Below are positions 36,059 to 44,594 of a stretch of 64,000 nucleotides of DNA, in pieces. Within the stretch, counting starts at the first letter, position 1; every line of letters starts with the position of its first letter. A program made the position numbers and the translations under genes. The notes beneath the pieces are model-generated. The model had not been told where the DNA came from. It made no database searches and worked only from the letters and a program-made list of their open reading frames with translations. Source of the stretch: an uncultured Ruminiclostridium sp. (GTDB taxonomy: Bacteria > Bacillota > Clostridia > Oscillospirales > Ruminococcaceae); contig CAKSFR010000011.1 in NCBI GenBank assembly GCA_934454635.1, positions 1-64,000 on the forward strand, in the 5' to 3' direction.

Positions 36059-36750
36059 TGAAAACAGCAATTATTACAGGCGGCAGCGGCGCTATCGGAG
36101 CCGCCCTCGCCGCTGAATTTTCAAAGGATTACAGCGTCGTATTCACTTATCTGAATAACGAAAGATCGGCGCGGCAGCTTGCCGAAAAATACGGGGCGCA
36201 AGCCGTTCGGTGCGATATTTCCGACCCCGAAGAGGTAAAAAAGCTTGAACCTTTTTTGGCGGACTGCCGCCTGCTTATCAACAACGCAGGCATTTCGCAG
36301 ATAAAGCTGTTCACTGACATAACCGACAACGACTGGAACAGAATGGTCGGCGTGAACCTCTCGGGCGTGTTCTATATGTCGCGCGCCGCAGTACCCGCAA
36401 TGGTTCACCGAAAAGACGGCTGTATCATAAACGTTTCGTCGGTGTGGGGAGTTTACGGCGCTTCCTGCGAAGTGCATTACAGCGCGGTAAAAGCGGGCGT
36501 TATCGGCATGACAAAGGCGCTCGCAAAGGAACTCGGTCCGTCGGGGATACGCGTGAACTGCATTGCTCCGGGGGTTATCGACACGCCTATGAACTCACAC
36601 CTTTCCGCCGAGGAAATGCGCGAACTTACCGAATGCACGCCGCTCGGACGGCTCGGAACGCCCGATGAGATTGCTCACGCCGCGCGTTTTCTCGAAAGCA
36701 ATCGCTTCACAACGGGACAGATACTCGGCGTAGACGGCGGATTCTGCTGA
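36058..36750 (+). CDS. Short-chain dehydrogenase/reductase, FabG-like
   Basis: 230 residues. NAD(P)-binding TGGSGAIGAAL at residues 5-15, NNAG near 80, catalytic Ser near 128 (NVSSVWG), Tyr and Lys in HYSAVKAG near 141-145, and the end motif DGGFC. Resembles 3-oxoacyl-ACP reductase, but no fatty acid genes are near, so the substrate is open. It overlaps the clpE-like stop and precedes murL by 25 bases. Confidence 0.85.
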   Translation: MKTAIITGGSGAIGAALAAEFSKDYSVVFTYLNNERSARQLAEKYGAQAVRCDISDPEEVKKLEPFLADCRLLINNAGISQIKLFTDITDNDWNRMVGVNLSGVFYMSRAAVPAMVHRKDGCIINVSSVWGVYGASCEVHYSAVKAGVIGMTKALAKELGPSGIRVNCIAPGVIDTPMNSHLSAEEMRELTECTPLGRLGTPDEIAHAARFLESNRFTTGQILGVDGGFC

Positions 36751-36775
36751 CCCGACAGATAAAGGGGGAAATGTC

Positions 36776-38089
36776 TTGGAAAAATATTTACAGCTTCGGC
36801 GCGAACACCCTGAGTTCATATATCACAGCTACGAACTGACCGGCGAGGGCGTCGATTATCACTTTTCGATTGACGAATTTCATTTTTATCCGAAATGGCG
36901 CTGGGACGCGAAGCTTATCCCCGAAAATATCGACCGCAGGGCGCTTGACCGCATTATTTTTTCGCTGGGAATGGCGGAGCTTGTAAGCTACTGGAAGTGC
37001 GCCTGCCCGCCGACCGTGAGGGTCATGTGCGGCTCGCTCAGCGGCGAACAGATAAACTGGTGGAAGAAGCTGTATTTCAACGGACTGGGCGAATTTTTCT
37101 ACAAAAACGGCATAACCGCCGATCTCGACAGCTTTATGACGATAATCCCGCAAAAAAGCGAGAGCGAACCTATTCGTGATTTTTTGTCGGAGCGCCAAGG
37201 CGCGCTTATACCCGTAGGCGGCGGCAAAGACAGCGTTGTGACGCTTGAGCTTCTCAGCGAAATGCGCCCCGACAACCTCTGCTATATCATCAATCCGCGC
37301 GGCGCAACGCTGAACTGCGCGCACACGGCGGGATACGGCGACGAAAAAATAATCGGACCGTGCCGCACTATCGACAAGGCTTTGCTCGAGCGAAACGCCG
37401 CAGGCTGGCTCAACGGTCACACACCATTCTCCGCGATCGTGGCATTTTCTTCGTATCTTTTCGCGTTTATCACGGGTAAAAAATACATTGCGCTCTCGAA
37501 CGAAAGCAGCGCTAACGAAGCGAATATAGGCGGCACGAAAATCAATCACCAGTACAGCAAAAGCACTGAATTTGAACGCGATTTCCGCGATTACTGCGCG
37601 AAATACCTTCTCCCCCGCCCCGAATATTTCAGTATGCTTCGCCCGTGGAGCGAATGGCAGATCACGAAAAAATTCGTGACCTATCCGAAATATCTCGACA
37701 TTTTCCAAAGCTGCAACGTCGGCTCAAAAACCGATACATGGTGCGGAAAATGCGCTAAGTGCCTTTACGTTTACATCATGCTCGCCGCATTCCTCGACGA
37801 CGAAAAGCTGGTACGGATTTTCGGCTCGGATATGCTTAACAATCCCGATTTCACCGAGCTGTTCAACGGGCTTGTGTTCGCGGATTTCGACAAGCCGTTT
37901 GAGTGCGTGGGAACCCGCGCGGAGATACAGCTTGCGCTTTACCGTGCTGCAAAGCGGCGCGAAAAGCTGCCGCTGCTGCTGAAGAATTACATTGAACGGC
38001 ACCCCGAAGAACCCGAAGATCTTGATAATTTCTTCGATAACGACAACTTTGTGCCGGCGGAGCTTCTGCCGCTGCTCGGAAAGGACTGA
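36776..38089 (+). CDS. murL: MurL-like UDP-MurNAc-L-Ala-L-Glu epimerase
   Basis: 437 residues. In Xanthomonas, MurL turns the terminal L-Glu of UDP-MurNAc-L-Ala-L-Glu into D-Glu using ATP. The PP-loop-like PVGGGKDSVVTLEL near residue 145, ALSNESSANEANIGG near 240 and the CxxC-type WCGKCAKCLYVY near 320 fit that family. It is followed 4 bases later by a MurD-type ligase, the same pairing as MurD2-MurL. Start is TTG at 36776, after AAGGGGG; the ATG at 36771 is out of frame. Assignment rests on the family pattern and the partner gene. Confidence 0.82.
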   Translation: MEKYLQLRREHPEFIYHSYELTGEGVDYHFSIDEFHFYPKWRWDAKLIPENIDRRALDRIIFSLGMAELVSYWKCACPPTVRVMCGSLSGEQINWWKKLYFNGLGEFFYKNGITADLDSFMTIIPQKSESEPIRDFLSERQGALIPVGGGKDSVVTLELLSEMRPDNLCYIINPRGATLNCAHTAGYGDEKIIGPCRTIDKALLERNAAGWLNGHTPFSAIVAFSSYLFAFITGKKYIALSNESSANEANIGGTKINHQYSKSTEFERDFRDYCAKYLLPRPEYFSMLRPWSEWQITKKFVTYPKYLDIFQSCNVGSKTDTWCGKCAKCLYVYIMLAAFLDDEKLVRIFGSDMLNNPDFTELFNGLVFADFDKPFECVGTRAEIQLALYRAAKRREKLPLLLKNYIERHPEEPEDLDNFFDNDNFVPAELLPLLGKD

Positions 38090-38093
38090 TTTT

Positions 38094-39398
38094 ATGCTTA
38101 ACAGGCTTGCGGACTTTTTCGCGGGAAAGCGCGTTCTTATTCTCGGACTCGGCAGAGAGGGACGCTCCACGCTCGATATCCTGAAAAAAATCCCCTGCAC
38201 TATCGGTATCGCCGACCGCAATCTCGCCATAACAGACGATATTAAGGACTATGAGCTTTACGGCGGCGAAGATTATCTCGACTGCCTCGATAAGTTCGAC
38301 ATAATCATGAAGTCCCCCGGAATCGCCCTGCTCGACAAGGTTTCGGAAAGCATAAAGCGCAGGATCACAAGTCAGACTGACCTGCTCCTGCGCTTCTGCG
38401 ACAACACGATTATCGGAATCACAGGCACAAAAGGCAAATCGACCGTTTCCTCGCTTACCTGCCATTTGCTGAAAAAATGCGGCAGAAGCGCAGTTCTCGT
38501 TGGGAATATCGGAATCCCGCCGCTTGAACGAATGGAGGAATTTCGCGGCGAAACTGTGATCGTCTGCGAAATGTCCTGTCATCAGCTTGAATATGTTCAG
38601 GCTTCGCCGCAGATTGCCGTGCTTCTGAACGTTTTTGAGGAGCACCTCGACCATTACGTTGACTTTGCCGCCTACCGCGCAGCAAAGGAAAACATCTATC
38701 GCTTCCAGACGGAAAGCGACCTGCTTATAATCAACAAGGAGCTTCTCGGAGAACCCGTCCGCGCCGAGGTCATTACCGCAAGTCTTACCGAAAGCGCGGA
38801 TATATGCCTTTCGGGAGATGAACTGCGGCTGAACGGTGTGAATATCCCGTTTTCGGACATTCACACAAACCTGCTCGGTCGCCACAACTACTATAATATC
38901 GGAATCGCGATGTGCGCGGCGGCGTCGCTTGGCTGCCGCATCAGCGATATGCTTGCGGCGCTGCCCGATTTTTACGGACTTCCGCACCGCCTTGAAAATG
39001 TCGGAACATTTGACGGAGTGCAGTACATCAACGACAGCATAAGCACCTGCCCAAGCACTGCGATTGCGGCTGTACGCTCGTTCGATAAGGTCGATACAAT
39101 AATAATCGGCGGCATGGACCGCGGCATAGATTATACCGAGCTTGTCGATTTTCTCAACGCGAGCGATATCGAACACGTTATTCTACTTCCCGACAGCGGT
39201 TGGCGCATAGAGCCGCAGCTTGATAAGGAAAAACGCGATATCCACAAGACAGCCGACCTTGCCGAAGCGGTAAATTACGCAAAGAAAGTCACAAAAGTGC
39301 GCTGTTTGCTCTCACCGGCAGCGGCAAGCTATGGCTTTTATAAAAATTTTGAGGAACGCGGCGAGCATTTCCGCAGACTTGTCAAGGGTGAGGAATAA
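38094..39398 (+). CDS. murD2: MurD2-like UDP-MurNAc-L-alanine--L-glutamate ligase
   Basis: 434 residues. A Mur ligase: N-terminal nucleotide fold (VLILGLGREGRST), ATP loop GITGTKGKSTVSS near 107, ECH-type EMSCHQLE near 160, HLDHYVDFAAYRAAKENIY near 185 and GLPHRLENV near 300. Coupled to murL, so it probably adds L-Glu rather than D-Glu to UDP-MurNAc-L-Ala, with MurL doing the inversion. ATG 38094 follows GGAAAGGA; the open frame extends upstream into murL without a good start. A plain MurD (D-Glu) is the alternative. Confidence 0.82.
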   Translation: MLNRLADFFAGKRVLILGLGREGRSTLDILKKIPCTIGIADRNLAITDDIKDYELYGGEDYLDCLDKFDIIMKSPGIALLDKVSESIKRRITSQTDLLLRFCDNTIIGITGTKGKSTVSSLTCHLLKKCGRSAVLVGNIGIPPLERMEEFRGETVIVCEMSCHQLEYVQASPQIAVLLNVFEEHLDHYVDFAAYRAAKENIYRFQTESDLLIINKELLGEPVRAEVITASLTESADICLSGDELRLNGVNIPFSDIHTNLLGRHNYYNIGIAMCAAASLGCRISDMLAALPDFYGLPHRLENVGTFDGVQYINDSISTCPSTAIAAVRSFDKVDTIIIGGMDRGIDYTELVDFLNASDIEHVILLPDSGWRIEPQLDKEKRDIHKTADLAEAVNYAKKVTKVRCLLSPAAASYGFYKNFEERGEHFRRLVKGEE

Positions 39399-39418
39399 CC
39401 GACAACATAGGAGTTTTT

Positions 39419-39883
39419 ATGTGTTTCATATGCGACAGAATTGAACTGATAAAAAGCGGAAATAACCCTTATTTTGTGAAAGAACTTGACACCGGCTATG
39501 TCGTTATCGGCGACAATCAGCATTTTTACGGATATACACTTTTTCTTTACAAGCTTCACCAAGACAAAACCGAACTTTTTCATCTTGAAGCCGCAGAAAA
39601 AATCAAATTTCTCGAAGAAATGTCGATAGTAGCGCAGGCTGTTTCTAACGCTTTCGGCGCTGAAAAAATGAACTATGAATTATTGGGAAACGGCGATACT
39701 CATCTTCACTGGCACTTGTTTCCAAGAAGAAACGGCGACATTGACGGGTACGGAAATAACGGCAAAGGTCCGGTCTGGTGGTATCCCATGGAGAAAATGT
39801 ATGATGACAGCAGCCGTCCAAATAATGAAGAACTTGAAGACATGAAGCAAAAGCTTCTCTCGGAATTGAACAAGTTGATATAG
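39419..39883 (+). CDS. HIT-family hydrolase
   Basis: 154 residues. The histidine triad HLHWHLF near residues 96-102 is intact, and CFICDRIELI at the start has the CxxC common in HIT proteins. Such enzymes hydrolyse nucleotidyl-phosphoramidates or dinucleotides; the exact substrate is unknown. Last gene of the plus-strand run, 20 bases behind murD2. Confidence 0.88.
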   Translation: MCFICDRIELIKSGNNPYFVKELDTGYVVIGDNQHFYGYTLFLYKLHQDKTELFHLEAAEKIKFLEEMSIVAQAVSNAFGAEKMNYELLGNGDTHLHWHLFPRRNGDIDGYGNNGKGPVWWYPMEKMYDDSSRPNNEELEDMKQKLLSELNKLI

Positions 39884-39928
39884 CTTTCGCGCCGACTGAT
39901 TTTAACAGAGCGGCAAAATCCGGAAATA

Positions 39929-39976
39929 TAACAAGACCTCCTGCGGTTCACAACACCACAGGAGGTCTTTCTTGTT
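39929..39976. terminator. Bidirectional terminator
   Basis: AACAAGACCTCCTG/CAGGAGGTCTT stem (39929-39943 with 39959-39969) with T-rich tails on both strands, between convergent transcripts. Confidence 0.85.
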
Positions 39977-40006
39977 ACGATTTATACTGTATTGATCAGG
40001 AATTTT

Positions 40007-40447
40007 TTAATCCTTATTCATCTGCTCAAGCTTTTTGTTTACCTTGTCCGCAAGCTGCTTGCCCCGATAATAATTGATGAAATACGTCGCGGCATAAACC
40101 GCAAATATCGAAAGCATCATAAACAAAACGCCCGGAATCGTGAATTTGTACCAGTTGAACCACGCCCCAAAGCCGAGCACGACCGCGCATATAAACAGAA
40201 AATGTACGCTGCGGCGCACGATTTCTTCGCGTCTGCTAACGTCGTACTTGTCCACAATTATCAGCGTCCCAAGCCCTGTAACAAACCCTACCGCGAGTAT
40301 CTGCGGGAGGATAAGCAGGCTGACCTTTTCTGTCATAATGTCGCCGCCGGATCCAATAACATTTATGAACATCCAGAATGTGCATATCACAAGCGTAGCG
40401 GTCGTTATTGTCGAGCAAAGCGAAAACAGTCTCATTATTTTTTTCAT
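40007..40447 (-). CDS. DUF3021 family membrane protein (ABC-exporter module)
   Basis: 146 residues with four transmembrane helices (about 9-28, 43-62, 78-95, 100-120) and a basic tail (KLADKVNKKLEQMNKD-like). I chose ATG 40447, which follows AAAGGA, over an upstream one at 40483 that lies in the repeat. Last gene of ATPase-permease-LytTR-DUF3021. Probably the membrane partner of the LytTR protein. Confidence 0.8.
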   Translation of the reverse strand: MKKIMRLFSLCSTITTATLVICTFWMFINVIGSGGDIMTEKVSLLILPQILAVGFVTGLGTLIIVDKYDVSRREEIVRRSVHFLFICAVVLGFGAWFNWYKFTIPGVLFMMLSIFAVYAATYFINYYRGKQLADKVNKKLEQMNKD

Positions 40448-40468
40448 ATCGTAAATCCTTTCCCAACT

Positions 40469-40528
40469 TATACTATTTTTCAAGCTTCCTATAGAAGTTG
40501 TCTACATATTGATTAGGAATTAGTATTA
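40469..40528 (-). repeat. Short TAATACTAA element between LytTR and DUF3021 genes
   Basis: 60 bp. On the minus strand it opens TAATACTAATTCC, and its first TAA is the stop codon of the LytTR gene; it ends AAAAATAGTATA. Both ends match the variant copy at 421-519. It separates two genes that in the other LytTR-DUF3021 pair (17596-18511) have only a 22-base gap. Confidence 0.6.
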
Positions 40529-40966
40529 AAGTCCGAAATGTTTTTTCAGCAGCGGGACATACTGTCGTGAAATAACGACCGTTTCGCCGTTTTTTAGCAC
40601 CGCCTCAAACCGCCCGCTTATCGACGGAACCAGCTTGCGCACTTTTGACAGGTTTACAATCGCAGACTTTGAAACGCGCAGGAAATCCGTGCCGCCGAAC
40701 TGCTCTTCAAGCTCGTAAAGCTTGCTTTTTATCTCAAAAACTTCCTTTTCGCCATAAGCGAACACCTTATTGTCAACCGATTCAAAATAATACACATTTT
40801 TAGGGTCGATAACGCGTATGCTCCCGTCGTCGAGGTAACCCGTAAACGGATTTCTGCCCGATTTTATATTTAATATCAGTTTCATAAGCTGCTCGTCAAG
40901 ATCGTTTGTACGAATAACGATTTCTTCTTCGCCGTTTGGCGGGAGCGGCTCTATCGTAATTTTCAT
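40526..40966 (-). CDS. LytTR-domain regulator of the ABC exporter operon
   Basis: 146 residues, same size and layout as the LytTR protein at 17596; shared motifs are SKLYELEEQFG, FLRVSKSAIVNLSKV and SRQYVPLLKKHF. ATG 40966 is preceded by AAAGGA. It sits behind the exporter permease by about 45 bases and probably regulates the operon. Confidence 0.88.
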   Translation of the reverse strand: MKITIEPLPPNGEEEIVIRTNDLDEQLMKLILNIKSGRNPFTGYLDDGSIRVIDPKNVYYFESVDNKVFAYGEKEVFEIKSKLYELEEQFGGTDFLRVSKSAIVNLSKVRKLVPSISGRFEAVLKNGETVVISRQYVPLLKKHFGL

Positions 40967-41011
40967 ATCATAATTTCCTTTCATTTTCGGGCAGATTTCC
41001 GTTTTCGTCGG

Positions 41012-41935
41012 TTATCTGTCCGAAAATCTCTTTTTACGCGCAACAATAACCGCAGCACCCGCTAATATTATACCACAAATCAGAATAATTGCAACCTCTC
41101 CCCAGACGGGCAGTATCTCATCTCCGAACGATATCGTAACGCCCATTTCACGAGCATATTCCTCAGCGACAGTTTCACTGAACTCCGCGCCGAAGTCCGC
41201 AAAAAGAGTTTCGGAGGCGTGAGCGGTCATAACGCTGCGCAGCATTGACGTTCCGTAGAGTACGGGAGTGCATTTGAGGAAGCTCTGAACGCCCTCGGGA
41301 AGTCCGCCCATGGGAATATATATCGCGCCGAGAAATCCCACAAGCGTTCCGATAACTGTCCCGAAGCCCGACCAAGCGCCCTCGTTTTTCACGAACTGCG
41401 AGATAAGATTCATCAGCGCCGCGTATGTGAACGAGTTTGCTGCAATCATTCCGATTATTTCAAGATTTTCAAGGATCGAAAACGCCTGCGCGCCCTGTGA
41501 AACAACGTAAATTTCGGAAATAATAAGCGTGATAATTCCGATTATCATTGAGCAGATCCACGCCGCGCCGATATATCCGAGCGAGATTTTCAGCCGAGAA
41601 ACGGGTGAAACGAAGAAGCTCTGCATTCTGTGCTCGGACGAATCCTTTATCTGAAATCCGATAAGCGTAAGCGTTACCGTTACCGTGTTTACCGCGAGAA
41701 TACCCGCGACCGTCCAGAGCAGGAAGTATATTCTCGCGTTGCTTTCGACTTGATCGAGGTTGCTTAGGTGCATTTCGTCCGCCGTGTTGACAATGCTCTG
41801 TATGTTCATATCGCCGAGAAAGAAAAGCATAAGCGCGATAACGATAATCATTGTGAGCAGCGAGAAGAAAACCGTTCCCCTGTCACGGAAATAGCGCTTG
41901 AGATTGCGCCCGATAAGTGTTGTTGTCTGTTTCAT
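41012..41935 (-). CDS. ABC-2 type exporter permease
   Basis: 307 residues with six predicted helices: one near 20-40, a large outside loop to about 95, then five more, in the ABC-2/DrrB pattern. ATG 41935 is chosen because GGAGG lies 7 bases before it; the upstream ATG at 41950 is part of that site. It follows its ATPase gene directly. Exports an unknown drug, lipid or peptide. Confidence 0.87.
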   Translation of the reverse strand: MKQTTTLIGRNLKRYFRDRGTVFFSLLTMIIVIALMLFFLGDMNIQSIVNTADEMHLSNLDQVESNARIYFLLWTVAGILAVNTVTVTLTLIGFQIKDSSEHRMQSFFVSPVSRLKISLGYIGAAWICSMIIGIITLIISEIYVVSQGAQAFSILENLEIIGMIAANSFTYAALMNLISQFVKNEGAWSGFGTVIGTLVGFLGAIYIPMGGLPEGVQSFLKCTPVLYGTSMLRSVMTAHASETLFADFGAEFSETVAEEYAREMGVTISFGDEILPVWGEVAIILICGIILAGAAVIVARKKRFSDR

Positions 41936-41949
41936 TTTCGTTCCTCCCA

Positions 41950-42861
41950 TTAATCATTCAGCGCCTTGCCGCAGGCGTTCAGAAATACGTCGTCCATGGT
42001 TCCTTGCACGACCTCGAAGCCGTTTATTTTTTCACCGAGCTTTTCGAGTATCGGAAGCGCGTCAACGGTGACTTTAAGCGGAACTATAACAATCCCCTCG
42101 CGTTCGGTGTGTTCAAATCCGAGCTTATCGAGTTCCGCCTTTACCTGCGCGATATCCTTAGGCTGAATTTTCAGCGAATCGTGCGCGAAACGCTCTTTCA
42201 GCTCAAACGGAGTGCCCGACGCAACAACTTTTCCGCTGTCAAGCAGGACGATGTGGTTCGCCTGCGCGGCTTCCTCCATGTAATGCGTGGTAAGAAAAAC
42301 GGTCATTCCGTAGTCGCTGCGCAGCTTCCCGACCGTTTCCCAGACGCTTCGGCGGGTCGCGGGGTCAAGTCCCGTAGTCGGCTCGTCAAGAAAGAGTATT
42401 TCCGGCGTATGCATAAGCGCGGCAGCAATCTCGCAGCGCCTTTTCTGTCCGCCCGAGAGCTTTCCGTAACGTCTTTTCAGAACATCATCAAGCTTCAGCA
42501 GCTTTGTCACTCTCGCGAGGCTTTCGCGGTTTTTACGCGAGTTTTTTTCGTAAAGGCTTCCGCGGCAAAGCAGATTTTCTTCGACCGTCAGTATATCGTC
42601 AAGACAGTTCTGCTGCCATACAATTCCTATCTTTCGGCGGATAAGCTCGTTTTCCTTTCCCAGCGCGCGTCCGCAGACGGTAACTTCTCCGTCCGTAGGC
42701 TCAAGAAGCGTTGCCAGCATATTGATAACCGTGGATTTTCCCGCGCCGTTTACGCCGAGAAATCCGAAAAGCTCTCCCTTTTCAACACTGAAGCTGACTC
42801 CGTCAACCGCTTTGACATTCCCGAAATATTTCCTCAGATTTTCGGATTTTATAATGTTCAT
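41950..42861 (-). CDS. ABC exporter ATPase (DrrA/NodI-like)
   Basis: 303 residues. Walker A GVNGAGKST near 36, signature [13 protein letters not shown] near 133, Walker B ILFLDEPTTGLDP, H-loop [11 protein letters not shown], then a C-terminal DUF4162-like domain of about 80 residues, as in drug-export ATPases. First gene of the exporter operon. Confidence 0.92.
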   Translation of the reverse strand: MNIIKSENLRKYFGNVKAVDGVSFSVEKGELFGFLGVNGAGKSTVINMLATLLEPTDGEVTVCGRALGKENELIRRKIGIVWQQNCLDDILTVEENLLCRGSLYEKNSRKNRESLARVTKLLKLDDVLKRRYGKLSGGQKRRCEIAAALMHTPEILFLDEPTTGLDPATRRSVWETVGKLRSDYGMTVFLTTHYMEEAAQANHIVLLDSGKVVASGTPFELKERFAHDSLKIQPKDIAQVKAELDKLGFEHTEREGIVIVPLKVTVDALPILEKLGEKINGFEVVQGTMDDVFLNACGKALND

Positions 42862-42896
42862 CTCAGTATTTCCTTTCCGTCTTTGATTACAGTTAC

Positions 42897-42925
42897 AGTA
42901 TAGCAGGCACGGAGAGCAAACGCAA
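42897..42925 (-). promoter_or_regulatory. Promoter of the ABC exporter operon
   Basis: Minus strand TTGCGT (42925-42920), 17-base spacer, TATACT (42902-42897), about 35 bases before the ATPase start. No clear LytTR direct repeat was picked out nearby. Confidence 0.65.
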
Positions 42926-42965
42926 GCGATTTTCGCTGACCTGTAAAATAGGACGGGTGAAATGC

Positions 42966-43003
42966 AAAAAAATATGACCCGAAAAGATCTCTCCTTTCGG
43001 GTC
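42966..43003 (-). terminator. Terminator after the CPBP gene
   Basis: GACCCGAAA/TTTCGGGTC stem (42976-43003); on the minus strand it is followed by ATATTTTTTTG. Confidence 0.8.
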
Positions 43004-43025
43004 TACCGGTTTATGTAACCGCTTT

Positions 43026-43126
43026 TATACTCAGCGCCAATTAAAAACTATGCAAAAAATCGAGTGTAATCTTTGTATGGGCTATACTAGAATTTTTATC
43101 TATGGTCTTATTGGTGCTTAGTATTA
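43026..43126 (-). repeat. TAATACTAA palindromic element, copy 5 (101 bp)
   Basis: Minus strand opens TAATACTAAGCACCAAT, and the first TAA is the stop codon of the CPBP gene; it ends ATTGGCGCTGAGTATA. It is the same family as copies at 4203, 14771 and 62230, in opposite orientation on the map but in the same orientation relative to the gene it follows. Confidence 0.85.
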
Positions 43127-43852
43127 GGCAGCTGCGAGCTTTTTGTGCTTCATTGCCAGCCATATTCCGTAACCTGCGGATACAACGGTAAGGAATATCG
43201 TCCCTATTATATCGAATATCTGCGTGTCTGCCGCAGCGCTGAAAGCGCTCGAAGCGTTGACTATAAAATGTGCGACCGCACAGGGAATGATGCTCTTTCC
43301 GAACATGAATACCATTGTAAAGCAGAAGCCCACCGCGCAGGCGTAAATTATCTGACATACCGTACCGAACAGCGGCGCACCGTTCAGCAGATTAACAATA
43401 TGCCCAAATCCGAACGTCAGCGAGGAAACGATAACCGCGCTTGTGACGCCGCTCTTGCGCATACATACGAACAGCAGTCCGCGCATAGTCAGCTCCTCGA
43501 CAACGCCCGAAATTCCCAGAGCGATCGCCGTGATAATACACTCGCCGAGGGACGGTTCAACGGTTACGCCGTTCCAGAAATTTATGGTGCAGATAGCCGC
43601 GAGCGGGATAAAGAACAGAAATTTCTTCAAGCTGCCCTTAAATCCGCACAAGCCGTATTTCTCCGCCAGACCGTTTCTAAACATGAAAATCAGCAACACA
43701 GCAAGCAACGCCGCCGAAAAGAACACGGTTATCAGGTGCGGGATACCTATTGTATTGGCGGAAATACCGTCCGAAACGCTTACGCCGACAATGTAAACGG
43801 CTATCCACATTAAGGCAAAAAAGATCTCACTTTTTTCATATATTTTTCTCAT
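43124..43852 (-). CDS. CPBP-family intramembrane protease-like protein
   Basis: 242 residues, about seven to eight helices. The Abi/CPBP motifs are visible: EELTMRGLLF near 140, FGFGHIVNLL near 175, and CAVAHFIVN near 212 supply the Glu and His metal ligands. Such proteins can process prenyl-CAAX-like or bacteriocin substrates or be immunity factors. The TetR gene overlaps its start by 4 bases upstream, so it is likely the TetR-controlled target. Stop codon belongs to the palindromic element. Confidence 0.85.
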   Translation of the reverse strand: MRKIYEKSEIFFALMWIAVYIVGVSVSDGISANTIGIPHLITVFFSAALLAVLLIFMFRNGLAEKYGLCGFKGSLKKFLFFIPLAAICTINFWNGVTVEPSLGECIITAIALGISGVVEELTMRGLLFVCMRKSGVTSAVIVSSLTFGFGHIVNLLNGAPLFGTVCQIIYACAVGFCFTMVFMFGKSIIPCAVAHFIVNASSAFSAAADTQIFDIIGTIFLTVVSAGYGIWLAMKHKKLAAA

Positions 43853-44421
43853 ATATTTTCTCTCCCCATCATTCCTATAACGCCCATAAAGACGTCGTTC
43901 AGAATTTTTTTGAAATATTCCTCGTCACAGTCCATGGAATTATTCGCCAGCAGTCCCGAAATTCCGTGAACCGTAAGAAACAGCGCCGCAAATACGTCCC
44001 TGCTCTGCTGTTCGGAAATTCCCGCCTCTCCGCGAAGAATTGAAAAAATCGGTGCAAGCTCGTCGCCGCCGATAAGCTCTCCGAAGCCCTTATTTGCATA
44101 TTTGTCCGACTGGAACAAAAATCGGAACAAATGCTTTTCCTCCGCCGCAAACTTTATATACCTAAGCCCGATTTCAAGCATAGGATTCTCGCTGCGGCTG
44201 TCTATATCCATGATGTACTCGGTGTGAAACCTGTCCGCTTCGGCATATATCTCGTCTTTCAGCTCGTCTACCGAAGCAAATTGATACATTATCGGCTGAG
44301 TCGAGCAGTTAAGCGCAGAAGCCGTCTTTCGGACGTTGAGCGCTTGTTCTCCACTGCTGCGAACAAGCTCAAACCCCGCTTTTATTATCATTTCCCTTGT
44401 TATCTGCTGTTTCGGCGGCAT
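43849..44421 (-). CDS. TetR/AcrR-family regulator
   Basis: 190 residues. N-terminal helix-turn-helix (about 10-50: AGFELVRSSGEQALNVRKTASALNCSTQPIMY is the region), then a helical ligand domain with a TetR_C-like tail. It is the first gene of a two-gene operon with the CPBP protein, under a promoter carrying a palindrome that is likely its own operator. Confidence 0.87.
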   Translation of the reverse strand: MPPKQQITREMIIKAGFELVRSSGEQALNVRKTASALNCSTQPIMYQFASVDELKDEIYAEADRFHTEYIMDIDSRSENPMLEIGLRYIKFAAEEKHLFRFLFQSDKYANKGFGELIGGDELAPIFSILRGEAGISEQQSRDVFAALFLTVHGISGLLANNSMDCDEEYFKKILNDVFMGVIGMMGRENI

Positions 44422-44440
44422 TATATTTCTCCTTTTTATA

Positions 44441-44492
44441 ACTGATGTTATATAACAGTTGTTATTATAGCATTAAAGATTTTGTTTGTCAA
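44441..44492 (-). promoter_or_regulatory. SigA promoter with candidate TetR operator
   Basis: Minus strand TTGACA (44492-44487), 17-base spacer, TATAAT (44469-44464), a consensus promoter. A palindrome TGTTATATAACA (44446-44457), extended by partial matches on both sides, lies over the start of transcription. Confidence 0.8.
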
Positions 44493-44504
44493 TACCCTAA
44501 AAAG

Positions 44505-44541
44505 AAAAAAATCCGAAAAATCAAAAACTTTTCGGATTTTT
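44505..44541. terminator. Terminator downstream of the DtxR/MntR gene
   Basis: AAATCCGAAAA/TTTTCGGATTT stem with A and T runs on both sides, suitable for both strands; it separates the DtxR-like gene from the TetR promoter. Confidence 0.8.
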
Positions 44542-44594
44542 GTTATATTTTTGACATTTTTGCCGTGCTGTCTTTCGGCTCAACTTTCTCAGCT

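Noticed and set aside
4203..43126. attC-like integron cassette sites, since palindromes lie just after stop codons
   Set aside because: No RYYYAAC/GTTRRRY core pairs at the ends, no integrase gene, and the neighbours are ordinary operon genes.
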